NCBI GenBank assembly: GCA_003153505.1
Contig: PLZA01000067.1
Coordinates: 132,445-196,444 of the forward strand
DNA length: 64,000 nucleotides
Source: Candidatus Dormiibacterota bacterium
Lineage (GTDB): Bacteria > Chloroflexota > Dormibacteria > Aeolococcales > Aeolococcaceae
Reading direction: 5' to 3'
The position numbers were made by a program, and so were the translations under genes. The notes beneath the pieces were generated by a model, which searched no databases, was not told the DNA's origin, and was given only the letters and a program-made list of their open reading frames with translations. Shown piece by piece: positions 45,783 through 54,143 of this stretch (position 1 is the stretch's first letter; each line of letters opens with the position of its first letter).

Positions 45783-46568
45783 TCAGACGTTAGCGGATGA
45801 CAGGGGAAGCCAGCGAGCCGCGACTATCGTGACGTTGTCTGTCCCACCTCCCGCAAGCGCTGCATCGCACGCCCGCGTCAAAGCAACGCCGAGGGAATCA
45901 GGCGTAGCCACGATCGCGCCGAGCCCCGCATCGGACAGCGGCTCCCACAGCCCGTCCGAGCACAGCAGCAGGATATCGCCAGGTGCGCCGTCCACCTCGA
46001 AGATGTCGCTTTCGACCGGGTCGCCCATCACGGCTCGCTCAATGAGGTTGCGTTTCGGATGGTGGCGCGCCTCCTCGGCGCCCAGCGCCCCGAGCCTCAC
46101 CTGTGCCGCCGCCCAGGAGTGGTCGTCCGTGATCTGCGTGACGGTGCCGCCGCTGACCAGGTATCCACGGCTGTCGCCGACGTTGGCGACGGACGCGTGG
46201 TTGCCGCTGATGATCGCCAGGACCAGGGTCGTTCCGGGGTTGCCCCCGATCGATTCGCGTGCCACGGCCACCGCGTCGTTGGCGGCTGCGACTGCCGCTC
46301 GAAGCACGGCCGGCGCGTCCCCGGAGGGCTCAGCGCTGGACAGCACCGCCATCGCGGCGTGCACTGCGGCCTCGGCAGACTCGAGGCCTCCTTTGTGGCC
46401 GCCCATCCCGTCTGCGAGCGCCAGCACGGCGAATCGCCCATCTTCGAGGACGCGCGCGTCCCAGACGTCCTGGTTCTGGGTCCGCACCGGTCCGCGATCT
46501 GTGATCCCGGCGATCTCCAGTGCCGCACCCGCGCCGGCGATCGACCGCGTGGCGCGGTCGTCGGTCAC
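45783..46568 (-). CDS. PP2C-family protein serine/threonine phosphatase
   Basis: A 261-residue metal-dependent phosphatase without membrane segment. Motifs are R-T-Q-N-Q-D-V-W, A-L-A-D-G-M-G-G-H (metal Asp), V-G-D-S-R-G-Y, C-S-D-G-L-W and G-G-T-D-N-V-T (second metal Asp). It normally reverses Ser/Thr kinase signalling; no kinase is in the window. GTG 46568 overlaps the HAD stop (GTGA). Confidence 0.95.
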   Translation of the reverse strand: MTDDRATRSIAGAGAALEIAGITDRGPVRTQNQDVWDARVLEDGRFAVLALADGMGGHKGGLESAEAAVHAAMAVLSSAEPSGDAPAVLRAAVAAANDAVAVARESIGGNPGTTLVLAIISGNHASVANVGDSRGYLVSGGTVTQITDDHSWAAAQVRLGALGAEEARHHPKRNLIERAVMGDPVESDIFEVDGAPGDILLLCSDGLWEPLSDAGLGAIVATPDSLGVALTRACDAALAGGGTDNVTIVAARWLPLSSANV

Positions 46569-47278
46569 GCCCCGGCCCCGGCCTCGGCAGCTGCGGGATG
46601 TCCGAGCAGGCGGCGCACGACCTCGTCTGCGACCGCGACTGGGTCAAGGCACTGGATCGTCACCATGCCGAGCGCCTCGGCTGCTTCGACGTTGCAGAGC
46701 AGGTCATCGATGAAGAGGCAACGCTCCGGGGCGACCCCGAGCCGGCTGCAGGTCAGGCGATAGATCTCCGGATCGGGCTTGCGCATCGCCACCTTTGACG
46801 AGTCGACCACCACATCGAAAAGCTCGTCGACGGGAAAGAGCTTGGTGAAGATCGCCTCACCCTCGCGCGAGATGTTGGTGAGCAGCGCGGTCCTGTAGTC
46901 CGCGTCGTGGATCTGGCGGACGGCATCGGCCATCGCCCCGCAAGCGACCATGCCCCTGCCGAAGACCACCTTCTGCGCCTCGCGTGGATCGACCTGCTCG
47001 TTGCCGGAGTCGTTGTAGCGCGCGATCATCCGATCGAAGAACTCGTCATCCGAGATCTTGCCCATCTCCAGCAGGTGCAGGTCATGCACACCGGTGGTGA
47101 GGTGGTAGTGGTCGCGGAACTCGCCAAGGAAGAACGCGATCACGCTGAAGTACTCGGGAGGCACGTCGGTCCGGTGATGGAACAGGGGCTCGGTCATCAC
47201 CCCGCCGAGATCGAAGATCACGCCGTCGAACTCACGCACAGCGCCGGGCGGGTCGGAGGTGGTTTGCTGCTGGGTCAT
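46565..47278 (-). CDS. HAD-family hydrolase
   Basis: A 237-residue HAD phosphatase of subfamily IA. Motif I is V-I-F-D-L-G-G-V-M, motif II L-L-T-N-I-S, motif III R-K-P-D-P-E-I-Y and motif IV L-F-I-D-D-L-L-C-N. The second motif I Asp is Gly, as in the epoxide-hydrolase N-terminal-like group. ATG 47278 (given) follows a CACAAT -10 by 7 nt; ATG 47287 and 47308 are alternatives. Confidence 0.9.
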   Translation of the reverse strand: MTQQQTTSDPPGAVREFDGVIFDLGGVMTEPLFHHRTDVPPEYFSVIAFFLGEFRDHYHLTTGVHDLHLLEMGKISDDEFFDRMIARYNDSGNEQVDPREAQKVVFGRGMVACGAMADAVRQIHDADYRTALLTNISREGEAIFTKLFPVDELFDVVVDSSKVAMRKPDPEIYRLTCSRLGVAPERCLFIDDLLCNVEAAEALGMVTIQCLDPVAVADEVVRRLLGHPAAAEAGAGA

Positions 47279-47407
47279 CGCCTCCATTGTGCCTAACCGT
47301 GCCAACATGGCCGGTCATGAGGGCTGGCGACATCACGAATCGGGCGCGCCGCGCCCGCCCCATCAGCGCAAGCCCGTCCTTGCCGTGACGGAGCTGGGGG
47401 CCTGAGG

Positions 47408-48346
47408 ATGCTGGTGTTGAGCAAGCACGACGTCGACGGGCTGCTTTCCGCGCCGGCGATGCTCGACGCGCTCGAAGCGGGCTTTCGCGCCTACTCCACG
47501 GGGCAGGCGTCGGTGCCGCCGCGAACCGCCGCGCGAGCGCCGGCAGGCCTCCTTGGAGCCATGCCCGGTTGGGTCGCGCAACGGGGATTCGCGTTGAAGG
47601 CGGTGAGCGTGTTTCCGGCCAACGCCGAGCGCGGGCTGCCCACGCACCAGGGCGTGATCACGCTGTTCGACGAGCAGGACGGCTCGCTGCTGAGCGTCAT
47701 CGATGGCGAGCACATCACCGCGATGCGCACGGGCGGTGGCGCCGCGGTGTCGGTCCGTCACCTCGCACGGTCGGACGCGAAGATCCTCACCATCCTCGGA
47801 GCCGGTGTGCAGGGGCACGCGCACCTGGCGACCGTGCCGCTGACCCGGGACTTCACGACGATCCGTGTCAGTTCGCGGAATCCCGGCAGGGCGGCGGCGC
47901 TGGCGGCGTCCGATCCGCGGTGCGTGGTCGTCCCGGACTTCGAGGAGGCGGTGCGCGGCGCCGACGTCGTCTGCTGCTGCACCGATGCGCGCGAGCCGAT
48001 CACGCGGTACGAGTGGTTCGACTCCGGCGCCCACGTCACGTCCGTCGGCGGAACGTTCGGGCCCGAGCTGGACCCGGACACGATCCGGCATGCCCGTGTC
48101 TTCGTTGAATGGCGCGGCGCCGCCGAGAATGCGCCGCCAGCCGGTGCGCACGAGTTGCAGGGACGCGATCCGGCGACGCTCACCGAGCTCGGCGAGGTGA
48201 TCGCCGGCCTGAGGCCAGGACGCCAGGGCGGCGACGAGATCACGGTGTACAAGTCGACGGGCAGCGGCTTTGAGGACGCGGTGGTGGCGCGAGTCGTGTA
48301 TGACGCCGCGGTCGCGACGAACGTGGGGACGGAAGTCGCCCTGTGA
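47408..48346 (+). CDS. Ornithine cyclodeaminase/mu-crystallin family protein
   Basis: A 312-residue NAD(P)-dependent enzyme. The active-site Lys lies in F-A-L-K-A-V-S-V-F-P, R-T-G-G-G-A-A follows, and the nucleotide-binding loop is G-A-G-V-Q-G-H. The pair with the overlapping threonine-dehydratase-like gene resembles eutC-eutB of ectoine degradation, but other OCD enzymes act as ketimine reductases or alanine dehydrogenases. The start is ATG 47408. Confidence 0.9.
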   Translation: MLVLSKHDVDGLLSAPAMLDALEAGFRAYSTGQASVPPRTAARAPAGLLGAMPGWVAQRGFALKAVSVFPANAERGLPTHQGVITLFDEQDGSLLSVIDGEHITAMRTGGGAAVSVRHLARSDAKILTILGAGVQGHAHLATVPLTRDFTTIRVSSRNPGRAAALAASDPRCVVVPDFEEAVRGADVVCCCTDAREPITRYEWFDSGAHVTSVGGTFGPELDPDTIRHARVFVEWRGAAENAPPAGAHELQGRDPATLTELGEVIAGLRPGRQGGDEITVYKSTGSGFEDAVVARVVYDAAVATNVGTEVAL

Positions 48347-49272
48347 CGGCGATCGCGGGGGTCGACGCGGCGCGCGTACGCGAGGTTGCCCGCATGCTCG
48401 CTCCGCATATTCGTCGCACGCCGTTGATCCCCACACCGGCCGGCGGGTTCCTCAAGCTGGAATCGCTGCAGCCCACGGGGAGCTTCAAGGTGCGCGGCTT
48501 CTTCGCCGCCGCCAACATCGTGGATCGCGAACGGGTGGCCCGCGGGTTGCTCACCGTCAGTGCCGGGAACGCCGCCCTGGCGTGCGCTTACGTCGCGCGC
48601 GCACTCCGTGTTCCCTGCCGCGTCGTGATGCTCGACACTGCGCCGGCGCTCAAGGTCAACGGCGTGCGCGACCTCGGCGCGAACCCGGTGCTGATGCCGC
48701 GCGATCGCCTCTTCGAGTGGATCACAGCGCGCGCGTGGGAGCACGATCCCGAGGTCTTCATCCACCCGTTCGCCGATGACGCCGTGATCGTCGGTCATTC
48801 GTCGATCGTTCCCGAGATCCTCGCGGACATGCCGGACGTCGAGCGGGTGATCGTGCCGGTCGGCGGCGGCGGGTTGATCTCCGGTATCGCGCTCGGATTC
48901 GCCGCTCTCAAACCCAGTGTCCAGGTCGTCGGCGTGCAGTCGGACGGATATCCCTTGTGGCAGCAGGCATTCGCGACCAACGGGCCGCCCACGCTGACCC
49001 CCGGCACAATCGCCGACGGGACTTCCGCGCCGTTCAATCCCGTGATGTTCGAGCGGCTGCGCGCCCTGGTGCATGAATGGGTGCTCGTTCCCGAGGCCAT
49101 GCTGCGACGGACGGTTGCGCGGCTGGCGACCGAGGTGAAGGTGGTCGCCGAGGGGGCTGGTGCGCTCGCCTACGCGGCGATGGTCCAGCAGGGATCGAGC
49201 CCCCGCACCGTGGCGATCCTCAGCGGTGGCAACCTCGACGCGTCCCGACTCGCGGAGTTGCTCACCGAGTAG
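48343..49272 (+). CDS. PLP-dependent threonine/serine dehydratase-like enzyme
   Basis: A 309-residue fold-type II PLP enzyme. The Schiff-base Lys lies in P-T-G-S-F-K-V-R-G, S-A-G-N-A-A replaces the usual S-x-G-N-H phosphate-side loop (His to Ala), and V-G-G-G-G-L binds phosphate. The His replacement suggests a specialised substrate. GTG 48343 overlaps the cyclodeaminase stop (GTGA). Could be eutB-like hydroxyectoine/threonine dehydratase or a serine racemase. Confidence 0.9.
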   Translation: MTAIAGVDAARVREVARMLAPHIRRTPLIPTPAGGFLKLESLQPTGSFKVRGFFAAANIVDRERVARGLLTVSAGNAALACAYVARALRVPCRVVMLDTAPALKVNGVRDLGANPVLMPRDRLFEWITARAWEHDPEVFIHPFADDAVIVGHSSIVPEILADMPDVERVIVPVGGGGLISGIALGFAALKPSVQVVGVQSDGYPLWQQAFATNGPPTLTPGTIADGTSAPFNPVMFERLRALVHEWVLVPEAMLRRTVARLATEVKVVAEGAGALAYAAMVQQGSSPRTVAILSGGNLDASRLAELLTE

Positions 49273-49314
49273 TCCGACACAGGCCGGCATGTCGCCGAGG
49301 TCCGCGAAGCGGCG

Positions 49315-49632
49315 TCAGGACCCGCCGGAGATCGCGACCGGCGACCCCCCAGAGCTGCCCTGAGGAAGCTGCGCGGGAAGCGCGATGCCGGGCTGGTTGT
49401 CACCGGGCTGCTGAGTGTCCTGACCGAAGAAGGGGTCGGGCTGCGTCGCCGGGGTCGCGGCGGGGGCGGCGATCGGACCGGTCTTGCCGGGCGGGCTGGC
49501 TGCCGCAATGATCGAGAAGACCACGGTGAGACCGGCCGCGCCGACCGCCGCGTACCAGGTCAATCGCCGCCGGAGCGCCAGGCTGAGATCGCGCCGGAGG
49601 CGCGCGGAGTCGAGTTCGCCGGGTCCAGCCAC
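49315..49632 (-). CDS. Small single-pass membrane protein with Pro/Gln-rich tail
   Basis: A 105-residue protein: basic N-terminus, one transmembrane helix (about 24-45) and a Pro/Ala/Thr/Gln-rich external tail. No family is recognised. The start is GTG. The transition to the accessory region begins just beyond it. Confidence 0.55.
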   Translation of the reverse strand: MAGPGELDSARLRRDLSLALRRRLTWYAAVGAAGLTVVFSIIAAASPPGKTGPIAAPAATPATQPDPFFGQDTQQPGDNQPGIALPAQLPQGSSGGSPVAISGGS

Positions 49633-50003
49633 TGTGCCAGCCTAGCCCGGCGAAACTTGCGACGAGGTGACCGTCGTGCGATTGGTTTCCACCGGTCGCC
49701 CCGGCAACCTACAATGCTTGCGGCCCGCGAGAAGGGTCGATGGTGGGCCGGCACTGGGCGTCCGCAGTCCGTCCCGCGCAGCGAGAGTTTCGGGTGAGGT
49801 GGTGAGGGGGCCGAACGTCTCAAAAGACATGGATACGCCACACCGGGACCAAGGTGCCATCGACCTGACCGTCATGCCGGAGGGCTCACGCTCACTGAAG
49901 GTCGAACGCTGGGACAGTGACGAAGTCCGTCAGACTGCCGTCGAATCCCAGGTGAGCATCAGGCATCGTGCACTGGAGCTGCAGCGCCCGATCAGGCTCC
50001 GTC
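49633..50003. other. Interval with no firm gene at the backbone/accessory boundary
   Basis: Contains a TACAAT hexamer at 49709-49714 without a convincing -35 and one weak frame (49829-50023). No RNA gene pattern (RNase P, SRP, tmRNA, 6S) was recognised. Confidence 0.5.
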
Positions 50004-50023
50004 TTAGCCTCGCCGCCTGCTAA
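49829..50023 (+). CDS. Doubtful small hypothetical protein
   Basis: A 64-residue frame that starts at ATG (MDTPHRDQGAIDLTV) and overlaps the 3' end of the small membrane peptide on the other strand. It has no Shine-Dalgarno sequence and no recognised family. Confidence 0.25.
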   Translation: MDTPHRDQGAIDLTVMPEGSRSLKVERWDSDEVRQTAVESQVSIRHRALELQRPIRLRLSLAAC

Positions 50024-50081
50024 TTCCGAAGCCGCCGAGGAGTAGAACTACGATCACGATGACGAGGATGAGTACAAGCAT
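50004..50081 (-). CDS. 25-residue DUF3309-like membrane peptide
   Basis: The frame encodes one continuous hydrophobic helix, M-L-V-L-I-L-V-I-V-I-V-V-L-L-L-G-G-F-G-I, followed by S-R-R-R-G. This is the form of the very short DUF3309-type membrane proteins (hydrophobic helix, LGG, basic end). It is easily missed because of its size. Function is unknown. Confidence 0.5.
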   Translation of the reverse strand: MLVLILVIVIVVLLLGGFGISRRRG

Positions 50082-50694
50082 TGTCTGAGCGTGCGCGCAG
50101 CGGACCACGAGCGTCGGTTCGCTACCGGACCGAACTTTTAGTCAAGACGGTCAAAAACCTGCCGAATTCAACACATTTCCGTAGATATCCGTCGCTGTGG
50201 CCTTCGCGACGGACCTCGTTAGGGTGTGTACTCCTTCACGTGAGAGAACGCTCGGTTGCAACCCTGCTGTGCGCGGCGTGCGACACGGGAACTACACCGA
50301 AGCCGACGACTCCGCCCGCCACAGCGTCATCCACAGCATCTTCGTGGGCGTGACCATCGAGGGCGGCTACACCGGTCCTGGTCTGTACACGCGTACCGAC
50401 ACCGCCGTTGCCCACCGACTCAGCCGTGGAAGGCAGCGGGACAACGTCACCGGTGTACACCGTTCTATATAGGACGGACCGGAAGGTGCGGAATCGGGCG
50501 CTTTTGTATTCGGAGCCGAACCCTTGCGCCGTCTCCCTGGTCGCACGGTAGCTCGTCGAGCCGGTCGCCTACCGGTCCGGTAGCCGGTCTGTCCGACCGG
50601 TGCTCTTCGCCCACCGGTAGACGTCCGGCCAATCCCACTACCACCGCTTTTCGTCGCTTGCAACCTGACCCCGGCGATGCGAACATCTGTCCAA
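50082..50694. other. 613-bp interval without a convincing gene
   Basis: Frames here have no recognised product. Seen features: several ACCGGT palindromes (50550-50620), a palindromic GGTGTACACC (50453-50462), and GCAACCTGACCC at 50660-50671 repeated at 50700-50711. It may be a decayed or regulatory stretch. Confidence 0.5.
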
Positions 50695-50835
50695 ATGCCG
50701 CAACCTGACCCGCTTTCCGAGCCGTGGATTCGAACCGCGATCGGATCAACCTGGCTCGCAGTCCTGGCGATCGTGTTCTTCGTGGCGACGATCCTCGACA
50801 GGCTCGCAGAGAAACTGATTCTCGATGTAGGCTGA
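50695..50835 (+). CDS. 46-residue single-pass membrane protein
   Basis: The frame from ATG 50695 has a polar Pro/Glu/Trp start (residues 1-14), one transmembrane helix (A-I-G-S-T-W-L-A-V-L-A-I-V-F-F-V-A-T-I-L) and a charged tail (D-R-L-A-E-K-L). It lies 33 bp upstream of CsbD on the same strand. Amino-acid layout supports coding; no family is recognised. Confidence 0.5.
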   Translation: MPQPDPLSEPWIRTAIGSTWLAVLAIVFFVATILDRLAEKLILDVG

Positions 50836-50868
50836 AGGTCAGCGTTCTACGGCACGGAGGTCAAACAG

Positions 50869-51066
50869 ATGGGTGGCGACGGCGACAAGTTTGCGGGCAA
50901 GGTCAAGGAGGCAGCCGGTGACCTCACCGACGACAAGGACCTCAAGGCCGAGGGCAAGAAGCAGCAGGTGGCTGGTGACGTAAAGAACGTCGGTAAGAAC
51001 GTCAAGGACAAAGCCGACGAGCTCGGCGAGAAGATCAAGGACTGGCGAGTAGATCGCACACCGTGA
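50869..51066 (+). CDS. CsbD-family stress protein
   Basis: A 65-residue charged, Lys/Asp/Gly-rich protein. The repeats G-K-V-K-E-A-A-G-D-L-T-D-D-K and K-A-E-G-K-K-Q-Q-V-A-G-D-V-K are the CsbD signature. GGAGG lies 8 nt before ATG. Known CsbD genes respond to stress; function is unknown. The stop sits in CCG-TGA-C and the next frame is open without a start (see findings). Confidence 0.9.
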   Translation: MGGDGDKFAGKVKEAAGDLTDDKDLKAEGKKQQVAGDVKNVGKNVKDKADELGEKIKDWRVDRTP

Positions 51067-51383
51067 CCAGCGCCGGCTCGCGCTCGATGGCGAAGTCCGG
51101 GTCGATTGTCCAGCCGGCGACGCGAGCGCGGTCGAAAAGGTCTCCCGGATCATCCGCGATTGGATCGACTGGCGGGACCGGCGTCGGCATGTCGAGCCGC
51201 CCGTACAGGTCGCTCCGCTTTCCGGCACTAGTGCCTGGACGACTCTTGCGAGGGGCACGCTGACGCCGACTGGGATCGGCACCAGCGTTAGCGGCGCATC
51301 GGCGGCGCTGAGTTCGCGCGTCGGACTGACCGGGATCGGCGTGAGCGGTAGCGGCGCGTCGGCGCGCCTCGGCTAATCCGCTC

Positions 51384-51578
51384 GTGGCGTCGGTCCGCGT
51401 CTCGCCGTACGCGGGCGCCGGTCCCGACTGGCCGCGGTGCGCCTTCTGCGACCGCGCGCCGGTCATCGTGTCGGCCCGCAAGGACAGCGCATTCGGGTCG
51501 GCGCTTTTCTGTGCGGAGTGCGCTCCGAAGGTCCGGGAAGGCGATCCCACGGTCGTAGTGCGGATTCCGGAGCGCTAG
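51384..51578 (+). CDS. Small zinc-ribbon protein
   Basis: A 64-residue protein with C-A-F-C and C-A-E-C pairs (about residues 19-22 and 43-46), a zinc-ribbon arrangement. It starts with GTG and ends 8 bp before the Ntn hydrolase gene, so they may be co-transcribed. No function can be named. Confidence 0.5.
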   Translation: MASVRVSPYAGAGPDWPRCAFCDRAPVIVSARKDSAFGSALFCAECAPKVREGDPTVVVRIPER

Positions 51579-51586
51579 ATCTACAC

Positions 51587-52327
51587 ATGACGTTGATCGT
51601 CACCGTGATCAGCAGCCTTGGGATCATTCAGGCGTCTGATTCGAACGTCACCAAGGGCGATGTTTTGTACACAGGTTCCAAGGTTTTCGAAATCGACTTC
51701 GCTCACGGCGCGCTCTCTATCTCCGGCCGCTACGGTGTGAAAGGGCGACCCATCGACCTCTGGATGCCTGAGTGTATTACCGACTACGCCACGACAACGG
51801 ATCCCACAATCGGCGGCTTCGCAGAACATCTCCGAGGCAGGCTTGAGCGCGAAGTTACAGACGCTGAGCGCGAAGAGGGGATGCTGATTCACGTTGCCGG
51901 TTACGCTCAGAACGCCGATGGGACGCGGCACCCTGAAATGTGGTTCGTCCGCAACCTCGGCATGGGGAGCACGGGCGACTACGTCAACCCCGGACCATTT
52001 GAAATCCGCGAGGACTACTGGGGGCGCGACCACAAGGAGCAGCCCGGTCCGCATACATATCGTTTCTACTTCAACGGCTACCCGCCCGGACGCAAGGTAT
52101 ACCTCGCGCTACACGACGCACTGTGGGCGGTCTTCCAAGGGGCATGGCGTCAATCGGGCTGGCGTTTCCGAGAGCCGGGCACGATCGACGAATTGGCCGC
52201 GTTCGTAAAAGCCGAATTCCATGCTCTCGTGGCGCTGTTCATCAGTAGTAATTACATCGCCCCGCCTATCGGCGGAGATATCCAACTGACCGCAATCGCG
52301 CCGCCGCCAGGAACCGTGACACTGTAG
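51587..52327 (+). CDS. Possible proteasome/HslV-like Ntn hydrolase
   Basis: A 246-residue protein with no propeptide: the second residue is Thr, so removal of Met would expose Thr1. Aligning the start T-L-I-V-T-V-I-S-S-L-G-I-I-Q-A-S-D-S-N-V-T-x-G with HslV places Asp at position 17, in A-S-D-S-N, as in HslV A-G-D-G-Q. A Lys in T-G-S-K-V-F corresponds to Lys33 with a two-residue gap. Residues beyond about 90 are unrelated to HslV. It is alone, with no ATPase partner. Family membership is an inference from the triad. Confidence 0.5.
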   Translation: MTLIVTVISSLGIIQASDSNVTKGDVLYTGSKVFEIDFAHGALSISGRYGVKGRPIDLWMPECITDYATTTDPTIGGFAEHLRGRLEREVTDAEREEGMLIHVAGYAQNADGTRHPEMWFVRNLGMGSTGDYVNPGPFEIREDYWGRDHKEQPGPHTYRFYFNGYPPGRKVYLALHDALWAVFQGAWRQSGWRFREPGTIDELAAFVKAEFHALVALFISSNYIAPPIGGDIQLTAIAPPPGTVTL

Positions 52328-52497
52328 GCTACCGTCCGCTCCGCCGAGCCGGATGACTTCGAACGCGGTCACTAGTCGACCCATAACTACAGCCCAAGGT
52401 TTGCCTGCTTCCCTGTTCCGGTGCGCGCGCGTGGCGATCGGCGACGGTACGGATGACCTATGCTTCCGCATAACGACACGATAACGGAGGTCAGGAA

Positions 52498-53007
52498 GTG
52501 AGGCTTCGAGCGTTGGTGCCTCTCGCGGCGCTTGGAGTGTTCATCCTTACCGCCGACACATGCAATCTGAGCGGCGGCGCTCCTGCCGGGTCGACGTCTA
52601 CACCGGGCGGGACGATAACCGTAGCCAGCGGGCAGCGGATGAAGGACACTAACGGGGAATCGGTTACCGTCACGGCGACTATCACGAAAGCCCTTGACCC
52701 GAGTGGATTCGAGACGGTCACCCCGGGTCAGAAATGCGTCGGCGTCACTGTTGCCGTTGTGAATGGGGCGTCGTCAGAATGGATATTCCCGCTGAGCGAA
52801 ATCAGTATCGTCGATGCGAACGGTCAAAAGTACACGTCCGATAATGGCCTCGTGACGTGTCTGAGTTCGAGCACTATTGACACCCTTGTCGCAGGCGGAC
52901 ACGCATCGGGCAACGTGTACTTCGAGGTTCCATCGGCGGGCGCGCTTGACGTCAACTGGACGCCATCCGACCTATCGGGGCAGGTATTTCAGACGCCGTT
53001 GGGGTAG
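52498..53007 (+). CDS. Exported DUF4352-like lipoprotein
   Basis: A 169-residue protein. A hydrophobic export signal ends at a Cys (T-A-D-T-C, residue 22), then Gly/Ser/Thr linker and an immunoglobulin-like beta domain (V-x-V-x-V-x-N-x-x-S-x-x-W-x-F-P-L-S-E-I-x-I-V-D) similar to DUF4352/telokin-like proteins, with two further Cys. GTG 52498 has GGAGG 9-10 nt upstream. It should be surface-attached. Confidence 0.65.
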   Translation: MRLRALVPLAALGVFILTADTCNLSGGAPAGSTSTPGGTITVASGQRMKDTNGESVTVTATITKALDPSGFETVTPGQKCVGVTVAVVNGASSEWIFPLSEISIVDANGQKYTSDNGLVTCLSSSTIDTLVAGGHASGNVYFEVPSAGALDVNWTPSDLSGQVFQTPLG

Positions 53008-53130
53008 TCGAGATTCGCGCTCTGACACGCGTACACTCCGCGATAGCAGACAGCCGGGTCTACCGGAGAAACAGCGGTGGCGCGCGCAAGCTGCGCTCGT
53101 CGCGAAGCTCAAGCGGCCCACGGTGAAACC

Positions 53131-53301
53131 ATGACAGACGACGTACGCCGGGCGATCATCTACGTTGCGATCATCCTGCTCGTTTGGGCCGTCGCGTTCA
53201 TCGTCGCCGATGGTTTGATTCGCGGCGATATATCTTCGCCTCAAACGTGGAGTGCAACCGCTGGCGATGACTTGCACAACATTTTGTTCGGAGGCCTCTG
53301 A
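53131..53301 (+). CDS. 56-residue single-pass membrane protein
   Basis: Starts M-T-D-D-V-R-R, has one transmembrane segment (A-I-I-Y-V-A-I-I-L-L-V-W-A-V-A-F-I-V-A) and a polar external tail. ATG 53131 is preferred to earlier frames because the hydrophobic helix then follows a short basic start. No family is recognised. Confidence 0.55.
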   Translation: MTDDVRRAIIYVAIILLVWAVAFIVADGLIRGDISSPQTWSATAGDDLHNILFGGL

Positions 53302-53339
53302 AATGATCTCATCCCCGACAAGCTGCATCGGCCGCGAGA

Positions 53340-53858
53340 TTGACTAGTGGGCCGGTGGTCGACGCGACCCGCAATCTAGCCGTCGCGCCTTTTCTCGTTC
53401 GGCTATTTGAATCGTGTCATCACGCGCTCGGGCGTCTCGCTGAACAGACGCGCACCATGCACGACGCCTTCGCGGAAACGGGTGAAGTCCTCTTTTGGCT
53501 GTACGCGATCAGCAATTACCGAAGGGTGAAGCCGACACTCTCGCCGGGGTTGCGCTGGGCGCGCGATCGGTACGCGCACGGTCAGCTATTCACCGAGCCC
53601 CACAAGATGAGCGGCGACCAGTACGACACAGACTTCGTGTGGGATCGCAGTAGCTACGCTGCACCGCATTGGAAGCATGCCCTTGAGATTCACTTCGACA
53701 ACGCGAGCGCCCGGCCCAACAAGTCCGGTTTGCGGGCATATCAAGACGAACTAGCGGGACGACCGGTCCTCGTGACATTGCAAGCCGAAGCGGACCGCCT
53801 ACTCATGGAAGCGGTGCGACGTTTCACGCCGCGAACCGACTGGCGTAAATCGACGTAA
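53340..53858 (+). CDS. Hypothetical protein in accessory region
   Basis: A 172-residue, mostly helical protein. The block F-W-L-Y-A-I-S-N-Y followed by G-L-R-W-A-R-D-R-Y-A-H-G-Q resembles orphan proteins of actinobacterial islands, in which conserved Trp, Arg and His occur. TTG 53340 is given; GTG 53355 is an alternative. No function is known. Confidence 0.5.
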   Translation: MTSGPVVDATRNLAVAPFLVRLFESCHHALGRLAEQTRTMHDAFAETGEVLFWLYAISNYRRVKPTLSPGLRWARDRYAHGQLFTEPHKMSGDQYDTDFVWDRSSYAAPHWKHALEIHFDNASARPNKSGLRAYQDELAGRPVLVTLQAEADRLLMEAVRRFTPRTDWRKST

Positions 53859-54143
53859 CCGTAGTTCGACGGGACGCGCTCGCGCAATGCGGCCCGCGAA
53901 CCTCCGAGACGTGTCATCGGTCGCGTATGCCAAGTACGAGCCGCGGAGACCGCTATAACGGGGCGGCCAGGGGGCCAGTTTTGAATACGACTGAGGCAGC
54001 ACCCACAGGGCACCCGGCCGCCGGCGGCAGCGGAGTAGTAGCGTTCCAATCGCGTCACCAACGCACACGAAATCGGCCCAGCTCCTTCCTACGTTCCACA
54101 CCGGGCCGGCTTCGTGTTCCACCGATCACACCAAGGAGCAAGC

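Noticed and set aside
51035-51550. Minus-strand frame opposite the CsbD 3' end and zinc-ribbon gene
   Set aside because: Most of it is Arg/Ala-rich noise. Only its last 51 residues (from ATG 51190) look protein-like; without Shine-Dalgarno or conservation data it was not annotated.
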